The notes: generated by a model from the letters alone, not told the origin. A stretch of 52,342 nucleotides of DNA from an uncultured bacterium (GCA_903895695.1 CAITUY010000077.1:1-52342), one strand, 5' to 3'. Counted from the stretch's first letter, positions 1-9,388 are shown. Program-made: numbers and translations.

Positions 1-1
1 C

Positions 2-2260
2 CTGCCGGCCGAGAACGCCGCCAAGCAGCGCGGCGTGCACCCCAAGGAATGGACCTACAGCAACATCAAGCAGATGAAGCGCCAGCTCCAGTCGTGGGGC
101 ATCGCCTATGACTGGGACCGCGAACTCGCCACCTGTCACCCCGACTACTACAAGTGGACCCAGTGGGTCTTCCTCAAGCTCTTCGAGCGCGGCCTCGCGT
201 ATCGCAAGAATGCGCCCGTGAACTGGTGCGAGTTCTGCACCACCCTCGCCAACGAGGAGGTCAACGCCGACGGCACCTGTGACCGCTGCGGCCGCCCCGT
301 GCACAAGAAGGATCTCACGCAGTGGTTCTTCAAAATCACCGAGTACGCGCCCAAACTGCTCGACGACCTCAGCCTGCTCGGCCAGTGGCCCGAAAAAGTC
401 CGCACCATGCAGGGCAACTGGATCGGCCGGTCCGAAGGCGCCAAAGTGGCCTTCACCGTCGCCGAAACGGGCGATCCCTGCCCGGTGTTCACGACCCGGC
501 CGGACACGATCTACGGCGTGACGTTCATGGCCATCGCGCCCGAACACCCGCTCGTTGAGAAGCTGATGTCCGGCAGCCCGCGCGCCGCGGAAGTGCGCGC
601 TTTTGCCGAACGCCAAAAGATGGTCTCGGCCGCCGAGCGCGCCGATGACGCCACAAAAAAGGAAGGCGTGTTCACGGGCTTCCACGTGAGGAATCCTTAC
701 AACGGCACGCTGGCCCCGCTCTGGGTGACGAACTATGTGCTCATGGAATACGGCACCGGCGCCGTGATGGCCGTACCCGCCCACGACGAGCGCGACTTCA
801 AGTTTGCCAAGGCCTATGGCCTGCCCCTCCGGGTCGTGATCCAGAATGCGGACCGTTCGCTCGACGCGTCCACCATGACCGAGGCCTATGTCGAGGACGG
901 CGCGATGGTCAACTCCGGCCCGTTCGACGGCCGCGGCAACCGCGAGGCCATGCGCGACCTGATCCAATATGCGAAGGACGGCAAGTTTGGCGAGTCCACG
1001 ACCCACTACCGCATCCGCGACTGGCTCATCAGCCGCCAGCGCTACTGGGGCTGCCCCATCCCGATCGTGCACTGTCCGTCCTGCGGCATCGTGCCGGTCC
1101 CGGAAAAGGATCTGCCGGTGCGCCTCCCGGACGACGTGGACTTCAAGACCGACCGCGGCAATCCGCTCGCCTTCCACGAAGGGTTCATTCACACCACGTG
1201 CCCTACTTGCGGCAAGCCCGCCCGCCGCGAAACGGACACGCTCGCGCAGTGGCTCTGCTCCTGCTGGTACTTCATCCGCTACGTGAACCCGCGCATGACG
1301 GACGCGCCCTTCCGCAAGGAGGACGTGGATGCCTGGCTGCCGGTCGACCAGTACATCGGCGGCATCGAACACGCCGTGCTTCACCTGCTCTACTCGCGCT
1401 TCATCGTCAAGGTGCTGCACGACGCCGACTGCGTGTCGTTCCCGGAACCCTTCCGCGCCCTGTTCACGCAGGGCATGATCTGCAAGCGCAGCGAGAAGGA
1501 CGGCCAGCTCCACAAGATGTCCAAATCCAAGGGCAACGTGGTCTCGCCCGACGAACTCATCCGCGAATACGGGGCCGACACGGTGCGCCTCTACACGCTG
1601 TTCATCGGTCCGCCCGAGAAGGACGCGGAATGGAATGACGACGCCGTGGAAGGCTCATTCCGGTTCCTGCGCCGCGTGTGGCGCCGGGTCTACCAGACGC
1701 GCGACCTGCTGCTGGCGTCCAAGGGGCTGACGCCGGACCTGGCCGCCATGGAGACGCCCGAGCGCGACCTGTATCGCAAGCTGCACGAGAGCATTGCCAA
1801 GATCACGCACGACCTCGAAGGCGCGTTCCAGTTCAACACGGCCATCGCGCAGATCATGGAACTCATGAACGCGCTGGACGACGTGAAAGTTGACGCCGCC
1901 AGCAGCGTCCAGCGCAGGGCTGTTTACCGCGAAACCGTCGAGTCGCTGATCGTGCTGCTATCGCCTTTTGCGCCGCACATTGCCGAGGAGCTATGGGGCG
2001 AACTGGGGCATGCGCCGAGCATCCTCAGCGCGCCGTGGCCCCAGGCGAATCCCAAGGCGCTGGCGCGGGACGAGATCGAGATCGCGATCCAGGTGTGCGG
2101 CAAACTGCGCGGCCACACGATGATTCCCACGAATCTCGGCCCGAAAGAGGTCGAGGCGCGTCTGCTGGCTGATGCCGCGGTACAAGCGTTGTTCGCCGGC
2201 AAGACGGTCCGCAAGTTCGTGGTCGTGCCGGGCAAACTGGTTAACATCGTCGCGACATGA
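2..2260 (+). CDS. leuS: leucyl-tRNA synthetase, 5' end outside the window
   Basis: Class Ia aminoacyl-tRNA synthetase that charges tRNA-Leu in the cytoplasm. The frame is open to the left edge ([11 protein letters not shown] before HPKEWTY), so the GTG at 35 is not the true start and roughly the first 100 residues, with the HIGH motif, lie outside. Visible features in order: a Cys4 zinc knuckle (WCEFC...CDRCG, nt about 226-295), the CP1 editing site (TTRPDTIYG, about nt 493), a second CxxC pair (CPSCG and CPTCG), the KMSKS loop ([14 protein letters not shown], about nt 1516-1560) and the anticodon-binding and C-terminal domains. The 752 visible residues agree with a family length near 860. 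The stop overlaps the next start in an ATGA, implying coupled translation. Confidence 0.97.
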   Translation: MPAENAAKQRGVHPKEWTYSNIKQMKRQLQSWGIAYDWDRELATCHPDYYKWTQWVFLKLFERGLAYRKNAPVNWCEFCTTLANEEVNADGTCDRCGRPVHKKDLTQWFFKITEYAPKLLDDLSLLGQWPEKVRTMQGNWIGRSEGAKVAFTVAETGDPCPVFTTRPDTIYGVTFMAIAPEHPLVEKLMSGSPRAAEVRAFAERQKMVSAAERADDATKKEGVFTGFHVRNPYNGTLAPLWVTNYVLMEYGTGAVMAVPAHDERDFKFAKAYGLPLRVVIQNADRSLDASTMTEAYVEDGAMVNSGPFDGRGNREAMRDLIQYAKDGKFGESTTHYRIRDWLISRQRYWGCPIPIVHCPSCGIVPVPEKDLPVRLPDDVDFKTDRGNPLAFHEGFIHTTCPTCGKPARRETDTLAQWLCSCWYFIRYVNPRMTDAPFRKEDVDAWLPVDQYIGGIEHAVLHLLYSRFIVKVLHDADCVSFPEPFRALFTQGMICKRSEKDGQLHKMSKSKGNVVSPDELIREYGADTVRLYTLFIGPPEKDAEWNDDAVEGSFRFLRRVWRRVYQTRDLLLASKGLTPDLAAMETPERDLYRKLHESIAKITHDLEGAFQFNTAIAQIMELMNALDDVKVDAASSVQRRAVYRETVESLIVLLSPFAPHIAEELWGELGHAPSILSAPWPQANPKALARDEIEIAIQVCGKLRGHTMIPTNLGPKEVEARLLADAAVQALFAGKTVRKFVVVPGKLVNIVAT

Positions 2261-2445
2261 ACGGCGGCCGCTGGAAGGAAGGCGCCCGCGCACTCGGCGC
2301 GTCATGGTTCGCCTTGACGCTCAGTGAACGCAAGGCGCTGTGCGTAATCCTGGCCCTCGCCATCCTCGGCCTGACGGTCAAGGCGTGGCATCGACATCAC
2401 ATAGCGAGCGCGCCGCCGGCCGCGGAGCGATCCGTGCACAAGTAA
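2257..2445 (+). CDS. small single-pass membrane protein, unknown function
   Basis: A 62-residue ORF starting inside the leuS stop (ATGA overlap at 2257-2260), the strongest evidence that it is translated. A charged N-terminus is followed by [20 protein letters not shown], one predicted membrane helix at about residues 24-43, then a short His/Ala/Pro-rich tail. The 'LSERKAL...LGLTVKAW' pattern resembles the membrane anchor that precedes helix-hairpin-helix domains in ComEA-like proteins, but no helix-hairpin-helix follows. It could therefore be a free-standing anchor or a truncated relative. Function unknown; the resemblance is by eye only. Confidence 0.55.
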   Translation: MNGGRWKEGARALGASWFALTLSERKALCVILALAILGLTVKAWHRHHIASAPPAAERSVHK

Positions 2446-2487
2446 GGCGACGGCATCCCTGCCGCGCCTCTTCCGCCTCAAAGTCAC

Positions 2488-2562
2488 GGCGGGGCCGGAG
2501 GCCCTCGCCCTACCTGTGCTTCGCACTCCCCAAAAGGTAGGGCGACGGCCTCCGGCCCCGCC
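2488..2562. repeat. REP-like inverted doublet A
   Basis: Two 27-nt arms (2488-2514 and 2536-2562) are reverse complements with one mismatch, separated by 21 nt. Read outward from the centre, each arm begins GGTAGGGCG and contains GGCCTCCGGCC. The same GGTAGGG head followed by a stem with a TCC loop recurs at 19092-19145 and 38092-38169. It lies between the convergent small membrane protein and outer-membrane-type genes, a typical site for REP/BIME-like elements, and could also act as a bidirectional transcription stop although no T-run follows. Confidence 0.75.
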
Positions 2563-2581
2563 GCTTGCCCACTTCCCCGGC

Positions 2582-3277
2582 TCAAAACTTGTACGACACG
2601 CCGAGGGCGATCACGGGATAGTACTTGAAGACGTTGGCGTCGTGCTGGACCTTGGCCACTTCGCGATTCAGGGCTTCGTCGACTACGCCCTGCATGGCGG
2701 GATCCGACGCCGCGGCCGAGGCGCTGATCTTGGGCTCGCCCTGGAACATCACGCCAAAATCACAAGAAAAATGCCAGTGGCCGTCAGACCCGACCGCGTT
2801 GCCGTAGCCGATCCCCACATAAGGCGCCAAGTCGTCAAAGGTTGCCTGTCCGCTGAAGTCGCTCAACGAATACTCGTTGCCGTCCAGTTCCACCGGCTTG
2901 TTAAGATCGGCGGTCAGCTTTAGCTTGTTCTTGTTGAGAAAACCGCCGCCCGTGATGCGGAAACCGCCGCCCGCCGGATACAGGTCCAGCAAGGCGCCGT
3001 AGGTCAACCATTCGAGATCGCCGTTGATCGTGCCTTCGTCGCGCTTCCATTCGGGACGCCACCCGAACCCGTTGATCTCGAAGCGGAACCCCAGGTAGTC
3101 ATTCACGCCCACGGTCAAATCGCCGCCCACGCCCAGTGTCCCGACCTTGGCGGTCAGCCCGAGTCCCGTCGCATCCTCCGGTGCCGGCGCCGGCATCGGC
3201 GCGGCTCCGCTGCACACCGTGGCGCTCATGATCGCAATCGCTGCCCCCGTGACGATACTGCCTAGATGCTTCATCAT
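2582..3277 (-). CDS. secreted outer-membrane-type beta-barrel protein, unknown
   Basis: About 231 residues with a signal peptide (MMKHLGSIVTGAAIAIMSAT, cleavage probably near CSGAA), an Ala/Pro linker, then alternating Gly/aromatic-rich strands (GDLTVGVNDYLGFRFEINGF, FRITGGGFL, YVGIGYGN, FSCDFGVMFQG) and a C-terminal phenylalanine in VSYKF, as in beta-barrel outer membrane proteins. This suggests an OmpW/OmpA-barrel-like protein of no known substrate. Two adjacent ATGs (3277 and 3274) follow a GAGG site on the minus strand; the second has the better spacing. The longer frame to 3352 has no ribosome site and is not favoured. It is divergent from the HIT gene. Confidence 0.75.
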   Translation of the reverse strand: MMKHLGSIVTGAAIAIMSATVCSGAAPMPAPAPEDATGLGLTAKVGTLGVGGDLTVGVNDYLGFRFEINGFGWRPEWKRDEGTINGDLEWLTYGALLDLYPAGGGFRITGGGFLNKNKLKLTADLNKPVELDGNEYSLSDFSGQATFDDLAPYVGIGYGNAVGSDGHWHFSCDFGVMFQGEPKISASAAASDPAMQGVVDEALNREVAKVQHDANVFKYYPVIALGVSYKF

Positions 3278-3323
3278 TTTCCTCGTTGTTAGGCCGTGCC
3301 GGTTGAACGTGTCCTGATGCCGG

Positions 3324-3352
3324 ACAGTAGCAAGGGCGTTTCCCTGACTCAA
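3324..3352 (-). promoter_or_regulatory. candidate sigma70 promoter for the outer-membrane-type gene
   Basis: On the minus strand TTGAGT (3347-3352) and TACTGT (3324-3329) are separated by 17 nt and lie about 47 nt upstream of the start codon. Motif match only. Confidence 0.4.
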
Positions 3353-3375
3353 GCGAACAGGCGCCGTTTTCTCCC

Positions 3376-3404
3376 TTTCCGGCTCTCCACCCCGCCGCTA
3401 TAGT
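3376..3404 (+). promoter_or_regulatory. weak candidate promoter for the HIT gene run
   Basis: A good -10 (TATAGT, 3399-3404) lies 39 nt upstream of the HIT start; 17 nt further upstream is only a poor -35 (TTTCCG). It could serve the run of closely spaced plus-strand genes from 3443 to 7965. Confidence 0.35.
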
Positions 3405-3442
3405 GTCGAGTTGCGGCGCGAGTGGCGCCGGGAGGTAAACCG

Positions 3443-3856
3443 ATGAGTAACGAGTGCATTTTTTGCCGGATCGTTGCAGGCACAGTGCCTGCCGCTAAGG
3501 TGTACGAGGATCCGGATGTCGTGGCCTTCATGGACATCAACCCGGTAGCCAAGGGCCACACGCTCGTCGTCCCCAAGGCGCACAGCGACCCCATCACCGA
3601 GACACCCGACGCCGTGCTGGCCAAAGTCATTGCCGTGGTTCGAAAAGTCGCCCGCGCCCATTTCCAAGCCCTGAAGGCGGAAGGGGTCAGCGTTGCCCAG
3701 GCCAACGGCCGGGCCGCCGGCCAGGAAGTGCCTCACCTCCATTTTCACGTGATCCCGCGCGTCGAAGGTTCCGGCCGCCAGTGGACCCCCGGCAAGTACG
3801 ATAGCCCCGCCGAAATGAACCAGTACGCGACCCGGATCCGCGACGTATTGTGCTGA
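3443..3856 (+). CDS. HIT family nucleotide hydrolase/transferase
   Basis: A 137-residue histidine-triad protein. The catalytic HxHxH appears as HLHFHVIP near residue 96, and the N-terminal CIFC together with a downstream His forms the usual HINT-type zinc site. DINPVAKGHTLVVPK is the conserved family core. These enzymes hydrolyse nucleoside phosphoramidates or dinucleoside polyphosphates in the cytoplasm; the substrate here cannot be told. The start at 3443 is chosen because GGGAGG lies 8 nt upstream; the in-frame GTG at 3422 has no ribosome site. The next gene starts 13 nt downstream, so they are probably cotranscribed. Confidence 0.92.
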   Translation: MSNECIFCRIVAGTVPAAKVYEDPDVVAFMDINPVAKGHTLVVPKAHSDPITETPDAVLAKVIAVVRKVARAHFQALKAEGVSVAQANGRAAGQEVPHLHFHVIPRVEGSGRQWTPGKYDSPAEMNQYATRIRDVLC

Positions 3857-3869
3857 CTCTGGAATCCCT

Positions 3870-4316
3870 ATGCAACCTCACGAATTCGAAGATCTCCTCG
3901 CGCAACTCGTCCGCGATGACCCGCGCTACCCGGCGATCGCCTATGGCTTCCTGCGACAGGGTCTCGACCGCGCCGTGAAACTTTACAGCAAGCCCGACCA
4001 CGGTCCCGGGCGCCACGTAACCGGCCAGGAACTCCTCGAAGCCTTGCGCCAATGCGCGCTCCAGGAATTCGGCCCGATGGCGGCTACGGTGCTCCGCGAG
4101 TGGGGCATCCGGCGGACGGAAGACTTCGGCGAGATGGTCTTCAACCTCGTCAATCGAGGCCTGCTCGGCAAGACAGACCAGGACAAGAAGGAAGACTTTG
4201 CCGACGGCTACAACTTTGACGAAGCGTTCTCGGCGCCCTTTCGCCCCAAGGCCGCCCGCACCCAACCGCGCCGCACGACGCGCCGTCGCCCGGCCCAACC
4301 CCAGGACACCCCGTGA
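3870..4316 (+). CDS. Minf_1886 family protein (conserved, unknown function)
   Basis: 148 residues. The order of motifs DPRYPAIAYGFLRQGLD, HVTGQELLEAL, FGPMAATVLREWGI, FGEMVFNLV and YNFDEAF matches the small family named after Methylacidiphilum Minf_1886, found mainly in the PVC group and neighbouring phyla. No catalytic motif is visible; the protein appears mostly helical with a basic Arg/Pro-rich tail (residues about 125-148) that could bind nucleic acid. The stop overlaps the GTG start of the M16 peptidase (GTGA), pointing to coupling. Family name is from memory of its signature; function is unknown. Confidence 0.75.
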   Translation: MQPHEFEDLLAQLVRDDPRYPAIAYGFLRQGLDRAVKLYSKPDHGPGRHVTGQELLEALRQCALQEFGPMAATVLREWGIRRTEDFGEMVFNLVNRGLLGKTDQDKKEDFADGYNFDEAFSAPFRPKAARTQPRRTTRRRPAQPQDTP

Positions 4317-6964
4317 ACCGTATCGGAATCATATCCATGACTGCTTTGTCGCTCGCTTCTACCGTGGCATCCGTGGCCGCCCCGGGCGTTTCCCGCGTCG
4401 ACGCTGGCGCACTCGACACGCTCCGCCAATCGAACGCCCGGCTCGAACGGTTCACGCTCGACAACGGCATGATCGGCCTCGTGAAGGAGGATCATTCCGC
4501 CCCCGTGGTCTCGGTGCAGATCTGGGTGGGCACCGGCTCGATCCACGAAGGCGATCAACTGGGCGCCGGTCTGTCGCATTATGTCGAGCATATGATCTTC
4601 AAGGGTACGCCCACCCGCAGCAAGCCGGGCGAGATCGCCAGGTCCATCCATGACCTCGGCGGCCAGATCAACGCCTATACCAGTCTGGACCGAACCGTCT
4701 TCCACGCCGATCTGCCCGCCCGCCACTGGCGCGAAGCGCTCGAAATCCTCGGCGACGCCGTCATGAACCCGACATTCCCCGAGGAAGAATGCAAAAAGGA
4801 AAAGCAGGTCATCCTCCGCGAACTGAGCATGGGCAACGACAACCCGGACCACCAGTTGAACGAACTCCTCTGGCAGACGGCCTTCGTCGCCCACCCCTAT
4901 CGATTCCCGGTCATCGGCTACAAGGAAGTCTTCGAACGCATGACGCGCGACGATCTCGCGGCGTCGTACCACCGCCGCTACATTCCCGACTGTATGGCCG
5001 TCGTGATCGTCGGCGACGTCCCGGCCGCCGAGGCCCAGGCGGCCATGAAGCAGGTCTTTGCCCCCTTCCTCCGGCGCCCGAGCCCGCCCATCGTGCTGCC
5101 CGTCGAGCCCCCGCAGCAGTTCGCGCGCACGGCTCGCAAGACCGGCGCCTACACGTTGAGCCGGCTGGCCCTGGCCTTCCACACCGTTTCGCTCGCCGAT
5201 CGTGACGCCCCGGCGCTGGACCTGCTGGCCTCCGTCACCGGCAACGGCCAGAGTTCCCGCCTCGTCCAGACCATCAAGGAAACGAAGAAGCTTGTGCACG
5301 GCATCGGCGCCTGGTCGTTCACGCCCCTCTATCCCGGCCTGTTCGCCGTCAACGCCGCGTGCGACCCGGGCAAGGAGGCCGACGCCATCGCCGCCATCCG
5401 CGCCGAGGTGGCGTCGTGGACCGAGGCCCCGTTCACGGCAGCCGAAATCGAGAAGGCGCGCCGCATGATGCTCGTGTCAGAGTTATCCACGCTGCAGACC
5501 ATGAACGGTCAGGCGTCGAGTTACGCCTCGGGGGAGATCATGGTTCGCAACCCGCGCTATGGCGAGGTGTACCTCGACCTGTTGCAGCACGTCACCGCGC
5601 AGGACCTGCAGGACGTGGCGCGCCGCTACCTGCGACCGGAGAACGCCACGCTCGTCGTCGTCGCCCCGACGGGAACGACGGCCGCCGTATCGATCCCGCC
5701 GGCCGCCGTCCGCCCCTCGGACGTAACCCGCCTGTCCGCGCCCGGAGCCGCGCCGCTCATCTTCCGCGAGGATCACCGCCTCCCGTTCGTTTACATCTGC
5801 ACCGTGTTCCGCGGCGGCGTTTTATCCGAAACGGAAACCAACGCGGGCATCACGCACGCGATGGCCGAGCTTCTCGTCCGCGGCACACCCTCGCGGTCAG
5901 CCGAAGCGATTGCCCGCGCCGTCGAGACGCTGGGCGCCGATCTCTCGCCGTTCGCGGGCCACAACAGCTTCGGCCTGCAGGCCCGCTGCCTGAGCGGGGA
6001 TGCCGACGAGCTGGCGGGCATCCTGGCCGACTGCCTCGCGCATGCCGATTTCCCCGCCGCCGAACTCGACAAGGTGCGCGCGGACCAACTGGCCTCCCTT
6101 GACGCGCAGCGCGAACAGCCCATGGCTATCGCCCAGGAGGCGTTGGACACGACGTTGTTCCCGGGCCATCCCTACCGCTGGACTCCCCTCGGCCGGCATG
6201 ACGCCGTGGCGGCCCTGGATCGCAACGCCCTGGTGCGCCATCACCGCCAGTATGTCGTGAGCGGGAACATGGCCCTGGCTGTGTTCGGCGACATCTCGCC
6301 CGACCGTGCCCGCCAGCTCGCTGACGCGATCAGCCGGCGCGTACGGGTGGACCAGGCGCCGGCGCGCACCACCGTGCCACCCCGGCCATCTCTGCCGGCA
6401 CGCGTGGAGCAGCGCGAGCCCAAGGAACAATGCATCGTGCTCCTGGGATTCCCTGGCGTGACGATTGCCGACCCGCGACGCGACGCGCTCGACGTGCTCG
6501 ATGCCGCCATGAGCGGCATGTCGTCCAAACTCTTCGAAACCATCCGCCAACAACGCGGGCTGGCATATTTCACCGGCGCTTCCCAGCGCATGGGCATCGA
6601 TCCCGGCCTGTTCATGATCTACGCCGGGACGCGCCCCGACGCCCTGGCCGAAGTCGAGATGCTCATGCGCCACGAGATCGACCGCGTAAGCCACGACGGG
6701 ATCGACGCCGCCGAGCTGAAGCGCGCCCGCCGCCAGCTCGTCGCCGACTACGATCTGCGCCTGCAGGATAACGGCAGCCTGGCCATGACGTGCGCGTTGG
6801 ACGAACTCTACGGACTGGGTTACGCGCACGAACTGACGACGCGCCAGCGGATCGAGGCCGTCACAGCCGACGAGGTCCGGCAAGCCGCGGCCTCCATCCT
6901 TAACACCAACCGACTGGCCGTCTCGATCGTCCTGCCTGTCGCGCCGGCGAAATCAGCACCATGA
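4313..6964 (+). CDS. M16 family zinc metallopeptidase, two-domain
   Basis: 883 residues with an N-terminal signal peptide-like segment (residues 1-23). The inverted zinc motif HxxEH is HYVEH at residues 89-93, with the third ligand Glu near residue 170 (VILREL). A second homologous half begins about residue 480; there the motif position reads HAMAE, so the C-terminal half is the usual non-catalytic partner. This PqqL/processing-peptidase-like layout predicts a periplasmic or surface peptidase that encloses unfolded peptides. GTG start at 4313 overlaps the previous stop; its own stop overlaps the next start (ATGA at 6961). Substrate unknown. Confidence 0.93.
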   Translation: MNRIGIISMTALSLASTVASVAAPGVSRVDAGALDTLRQSNARLERFTLDNGMIGLVKEDHSAPVVSVQIWVGTGSIHEGDQLGAGLSHYVEHMIFKGTPTRSKPGEIARSIHDLGGQINAYTSLDRTVFHADLPARHWREALEILGDAVMNPTFPEEECKKEKQVILRELSMGNDNPDHQLNELLWQTAFVAHPYRFPVIGYKEVFERMTRDDLAASYHRRYIPDCMAVVIVGDVPAAEAQAAMKQVFAPFLRRPSPPIVLPVEPPQQFARTARKTGAYTLSRLALAFHTVSLADRDAPALDLLASVTGNGQSSRLVQTIKETKKLVHGIGAWSFTPLYPGLFAVNAACDPGKEADAIAAIRAEVASWTEAPFTAAEIEKARRMMLVSELSTLQTMNGQASSYASGEIMVRNPRYGEVYLDLLQHVTAQDLQDVARRYLRPENATLVVVAPTGTTAAVSIPPAAVRPSDVTRLSAPGAAPLIFREDHRLPFVYICTVFRGGVLSETETNAGITHAMAELLVRGTPSRSAEAIARAVETLGADLSPFAGHNSFGLQARCLSGDADELAGILADCLAHADFPAAELDKVRADQLASLDAQREQPMAIAQEALDTTLFPGHPYRWTPLGRHDAVAALDRNALVRHHRQYVVSGNMALAVFGDISPDRARQLADAISRRVRVDQAPARTTVPPRPSLPARVEQREPKEQCIVLLGFPGVTIADPRRDALDVLDAAMSGMSSKLFETIRQQRGLAYFTGASQRMGIDPGLFMIYAGTRPDALAEVEMLMRHEIDRVSHDGIDAAELKRARRQLVADYDLRLQDNGSLAMTCALDELYGLGYAHELTTRQRIEAVTADEVRQAAASILNTNRLAVSIVLPVAPAKSAP

Positions 6965-7965
6965 CTACCGAACGCCTGGACGCCATCTATATCCTCGGAG
7001 ACGGGCTCTTCGAAAAGATCTATGGGCCCGACGAGCAGCGCGACATTGCCGCCCGGGTCAACGTCCTGGCGCCGCCCTACAATGCCGAGACCGTCATGCG
7101 GCACCCGGAGATCCTGCGCAGGGCCGACATCATCCTCTCGAGCTGGGGCCTGCCGCTGCTGGATGCCGCCTTTCTGGCGGCCGCCCCTCGGCTCAAGGCC
7201 GTGTTCTACGGCGCCGGCTCGGTCAAAGGCTTCGTCACCGACGCCTTCTGGGACCGGGCGATTGCCCTGTGCAGCGCCTGGGGCGCCAATGGAGTCCCGG
7301 TAAGCGAGTTCACGCTGGCCGCCATTTTGTTCAGCCTCAAGCACGCCTTCCGGATGAACCGCACCTACTGTGGGACGCAGGCCGGGCCGAAAGACCGGGC
7401 GGTGCCCGGCGCCTATGGCACAACCGTGGGACTCGTGTCGCTCGGTATGATCGGCCGGCTCGTCTGCGAACGGCTGCGGCCGTTCGATGTGAAGGTCCTC
7501 GCCTACGACCCCTTCATCAAGCCCGCAGACGCAGCGCAACTGGGTGTCACGCTGGTGCCGCTCGACGTTCTCTTCCGCGAGTGCGACGTGGTCTCGCTCC
7601 ACACTCCGTGGCTCAAGGAGACCGAAGGCTTGATCACCGGCGCCCTGTTCTCCTCAATGAAACCGGGGGCCACGTTCATTAACACGGCCCGCGGCGCCGT
7701 GGTGTGCGAAACGGAAATGATCGACGTGCTGAAGCGCCGGCCCGACCTGTCGGCCGTGCTCGACGTCACCTACCCAGAGCCGCCGGTCGCCGACTCCCCG
7801 CTCTTCACGCTGCCCAACGTCTTCCTGACCCCGCACATCGCAGGCTCCATGGACAATGAATGCCGCCGCATGGGGCGTTACATGGTGGAGGAACTCGACC
7901 GTTACCTCGCGGGCCGGCCGCTGGCCTGGCAGATCGACAAGGCGAAAGCCGCACTGCTGGCCTGA
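6961..7965 (+). CDS. D-isomer-specific 2-hydroxyacid dehydrogenase family protein
   Basis: 334 residues. The Rossmann NAD site reads GLVSLGMIG (157-165), with Ser in place of the usual first Gly of GxGxxG, followed by Asp183 in AYDPF favouring NAD. The catalytic triad is present: Arg244 (NTARGAVV), Glu273 (YPEPP) and His292 (PHIAG). Such enzymes interconvert 2-keto and D-2-hydroxy acids in the cytoplasm; in this sugar-rich neighbourhood a glyoxylate/hydroxypyruvate or sugar-acid role is plausible but not shown. The ATGA overlap with the M16 gene supports the start. Confidence 0.92.
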   Translation: MTTERLDAIYILGDGLFEKIYGPDEQRDIAARVNVLAPPYNAETVMRHPEILRRADIILSSWGLPLLDAAFLAAAPRLKAVFYGAGSVKGFVTDAFWDRAIALCSAWGANGVPVSEFTLAAILFSLKHAFRMNRTYCGTQAGPKDRAVPGAYGTTVGLVSLGMIGRLVCERLRPFDVKVLAYDPFIKPADAAQLGVTLVPLDVLFRECDVVSLHTPWLKETEGLITGALFSSMKPGATFINTARGAVVCETEMIDVLKRRPDLSAVLDVTYPEPPVADSPLFTLPNVFLTPHIAGSMDNECRRMGRYMVEELDRYLAGRPLAWQIDKAKAALLA

Positions 7966-7989
7966 CGGGCGTCCACGCAGGACGCCGAG

Positions 7990-8122
7990 GCTGTAGCGAA
8001 TTAGTCTGTAGGCTGTAGGGGGATGTAAAATAGTGTACCGCCGACAAACCATGAATGCCCTGACGCGAGACCGCGCTGAAGACGAAGGTGTTTCCTGCAG
8101 CCTACAGCCTATAGCCTACAGT
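7990..8122. repeat. inverted pair of heptamer arrays (TGTAGGC type)
   Basis: GCTGTAG/TCTGTAG units (7990-7996, 8005-8018) face four in-phase heptamers at 8095-8122 (CTGCAGC, CTACAGC, CTATAGC, CTACAGT), which are the reverse complement of the same motif. About 75 nt of unremarkable sequence lies between. This fills most of the 175-nt gap between two genes. Same 7-nt period as arrays at 29370, 30858, 44014 and 46695. Confidence 0.7.
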
Positions 8123-8139
8123 CTCGGCATCCTGGCAGG

Positions 8140-8931
8140 ATGCCGCTGGGCCTGACCATGATCCACCCCGGCCTGGTTTCCATCACGTTCCGCAAGCTTA
8201 CGCCGCGGCAGGTCGTCGAGGCCGCGGCGGCCGCCGGCCTGGCCGGGATCGAGTGGGGCGGCGACATTCATGTGCCGCACGGCGACCTGACCCGGGCCGC
8301 CGAGGTGCGCCGCCTGACGGCCGATGCCGGGCTGACCGTCCCCTCCTACGGCTCCTACTATCATGCCGGCGCATCGGAGGACGCGGGGCTGGCCTTCGCC
8401 CGCGTGCTGGACACGGCCCGCGAACTTGGGGCGCCCGTCATCCGCGTGTGGGCCGGAAACAAGGGGTCGGCGCAAGCCGATGCCGCCTATCGGGCTCGCG
8501 TTACCGACGATTGCTGCCGCATCGCCGCGTTGGCGGCGGAGGCCGGAATCGTCGTGGCGAGCGAGTACCACGGCAACACACTGACCGATACCGACCCGTC
8601 GACGGCGGCTTTTCTGACCGCAGTCGGCCACACGAACTTCAGGACATATTGGCAGCCACGCGTGGGCAGTACAGTGTCGGACGACCTCGCGGGACTTCAG
8701 CAAGCCCTGCCATACCTGGCCCATCTGCACGTCTTCCACTGGCAACCCGACCACACCCGCCGCCCACTGGCCGAAGGCGCGGCCCGCTGGTTGCCTTACC
8801 TCGAACTCGCCGCCACCGCGCCTGGCGACCGTTTTGCGATGCTGGAATTCGTCGCCAATGACGATCCGGCGGTCCTCGCTGCCGAGGCCGCGACTTTGCG
8901 ACGATGGCTCAGGACGCTGGCCTGCGGTTGA
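8140..8931 (+). CDS. sugar phosphate isomerase/epimerase-like TIM barrel protein
   Basis: 263 residues of the AP-endonuclease-2/xylose-isomerase-like TIM barrel family. Barrel landmarks include GIEWGGDIHVPHGD near residue 38, VIRVWAG near 98, a metal-ligand-type Glu in VASEYHGNT, HLHVFHW and the terminal strand FAMLEFVAND. Members epimerise or isomerise sugars and inositols with a divalent metal; the substrate is unknown. The start is uncertain: ATG at 8140 has a weak GGCAGG, and an internal ATG at 8158 (MIHPGLVSITF) aligns equally well with family N-termini. It follows the dehydrogenase gene but is separated by the heptamer arrays. Confidence 0.85.
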   Translation: MPLGLTMIHPGLVSITFRKLTPRQVVEAAAAAGLAGIEWGGDIHVPHGDLTRAAEVRRLTADAGLTVPSYGSYYHAGASEDAGLAFARVLDTARELGAPVIRVWAGNKGSAQADAAYRARVTDDCCRIAALAAEAGIVVASEYHGNTLTDTDPSTAAFLTAVGHTNFRTYWQPRVGSTVSDDLAGLQQALPYLAHLHVFHWQPDHTRRPLAEGAARWLPYLELAATAPGDRFAMLEFVANDDPAVLAAEAATLRRWLRTLACG

Positions 8932-9009
8932 CCGCCGCCCGCCCGCCCAAGTCGCGCCACCCCGAACTACGCCTGACCGCCCCACCTCGCCGGGTGGTAG
9001 TACCGGCAC

Positions 9010-9046
9010 TTGATGCTATGGCCAAGAAGTTGTACAAATATATACA
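9010..9046 (+). promoter_or_regulatory. promoter and operator-like palindrome of the toxin-antitoxin pair
   Basis: TTGATG (9010-9015), 17 nt, TACAAA (9033-9038) forms a plausible sigma70 promoter. Overlapping the -10 is the imperfect palindrome TGTACAAATATATACA (9031-9046, 6 of 8 paired positions), a fitting operator for autorepression by the antitoxin. The start codon lies about 28 nt further on. Confidence 0.5.
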
Positions 9047-9073
9047 GATGGACTGATTCGAAGGGAGGAACCC

Positions 9074-9388
9074 ATGGCCCAGACTTCAACCTTGCACGTC
9101 AAACTCGACACTGAGACGGACGGCAAACTCAAACGCTTGGCCTATGACCGCCATACGAGCAAAGGCCAGTTGGTACGCGAGGCGATCGCGGCCTGCTATC
9201 AGACGTCGCTCGACGGCTTGCCCCTCCCCCAGCAGCAAGCTGTAGCCGCTTACCAGGGCGGCTACATCAGCCTCGGAAAGTTGGCAAAGGTCATGGGCCT
9301 GCAAGTGCTGGCGCTCAGGCGCTGGCTCGAGGACCATGACGTACCCCAGTCCGGCGCCTATAAGGACGAGGACGCCGTCCATGCCTGA
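9074..9388 (+). CDS. type II antitoxin, ribbon-helix-helix / UPF0175-like
   Basis: 104 residues. The N-terminus (TLHVKLDTETDGKLKRLAYD...GQLVREAI) fits a ribbon-helix-helix DNA-binding fold that dimerises and represses its own operon. The C-terminal half (YQGGYISLGKLAKVMGL, then RRWLEDHDVP) is the UPF0175-type segment that usually neutralises a PIN-like toxin. GGGAGG 5 nt upstream fixes the start. It overlaps the toxin start by 8 nt, the standard antitoxin-first layout. Assignment rests on motif pattern and pairing. Confidence 0.8.
   Translation: MAQTSTLHVKLDTETDGKLKRLAYDRHTSKGQLVREAIAACYQTSLDGLPLPQQQAVAAYQGGYISLGKLAKVMGLQVLALRRWLEDHDVPQSGAYKDEDAVHA

Noticed and set aside
7990..8122. Heptamer arrays read as terminal inverted repeats of an insertion sequence
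   Set aside because: Only about 75 nt lie between them, no transposase, and the 7-nt periodicity matches arrays elsewhere that are not paired.
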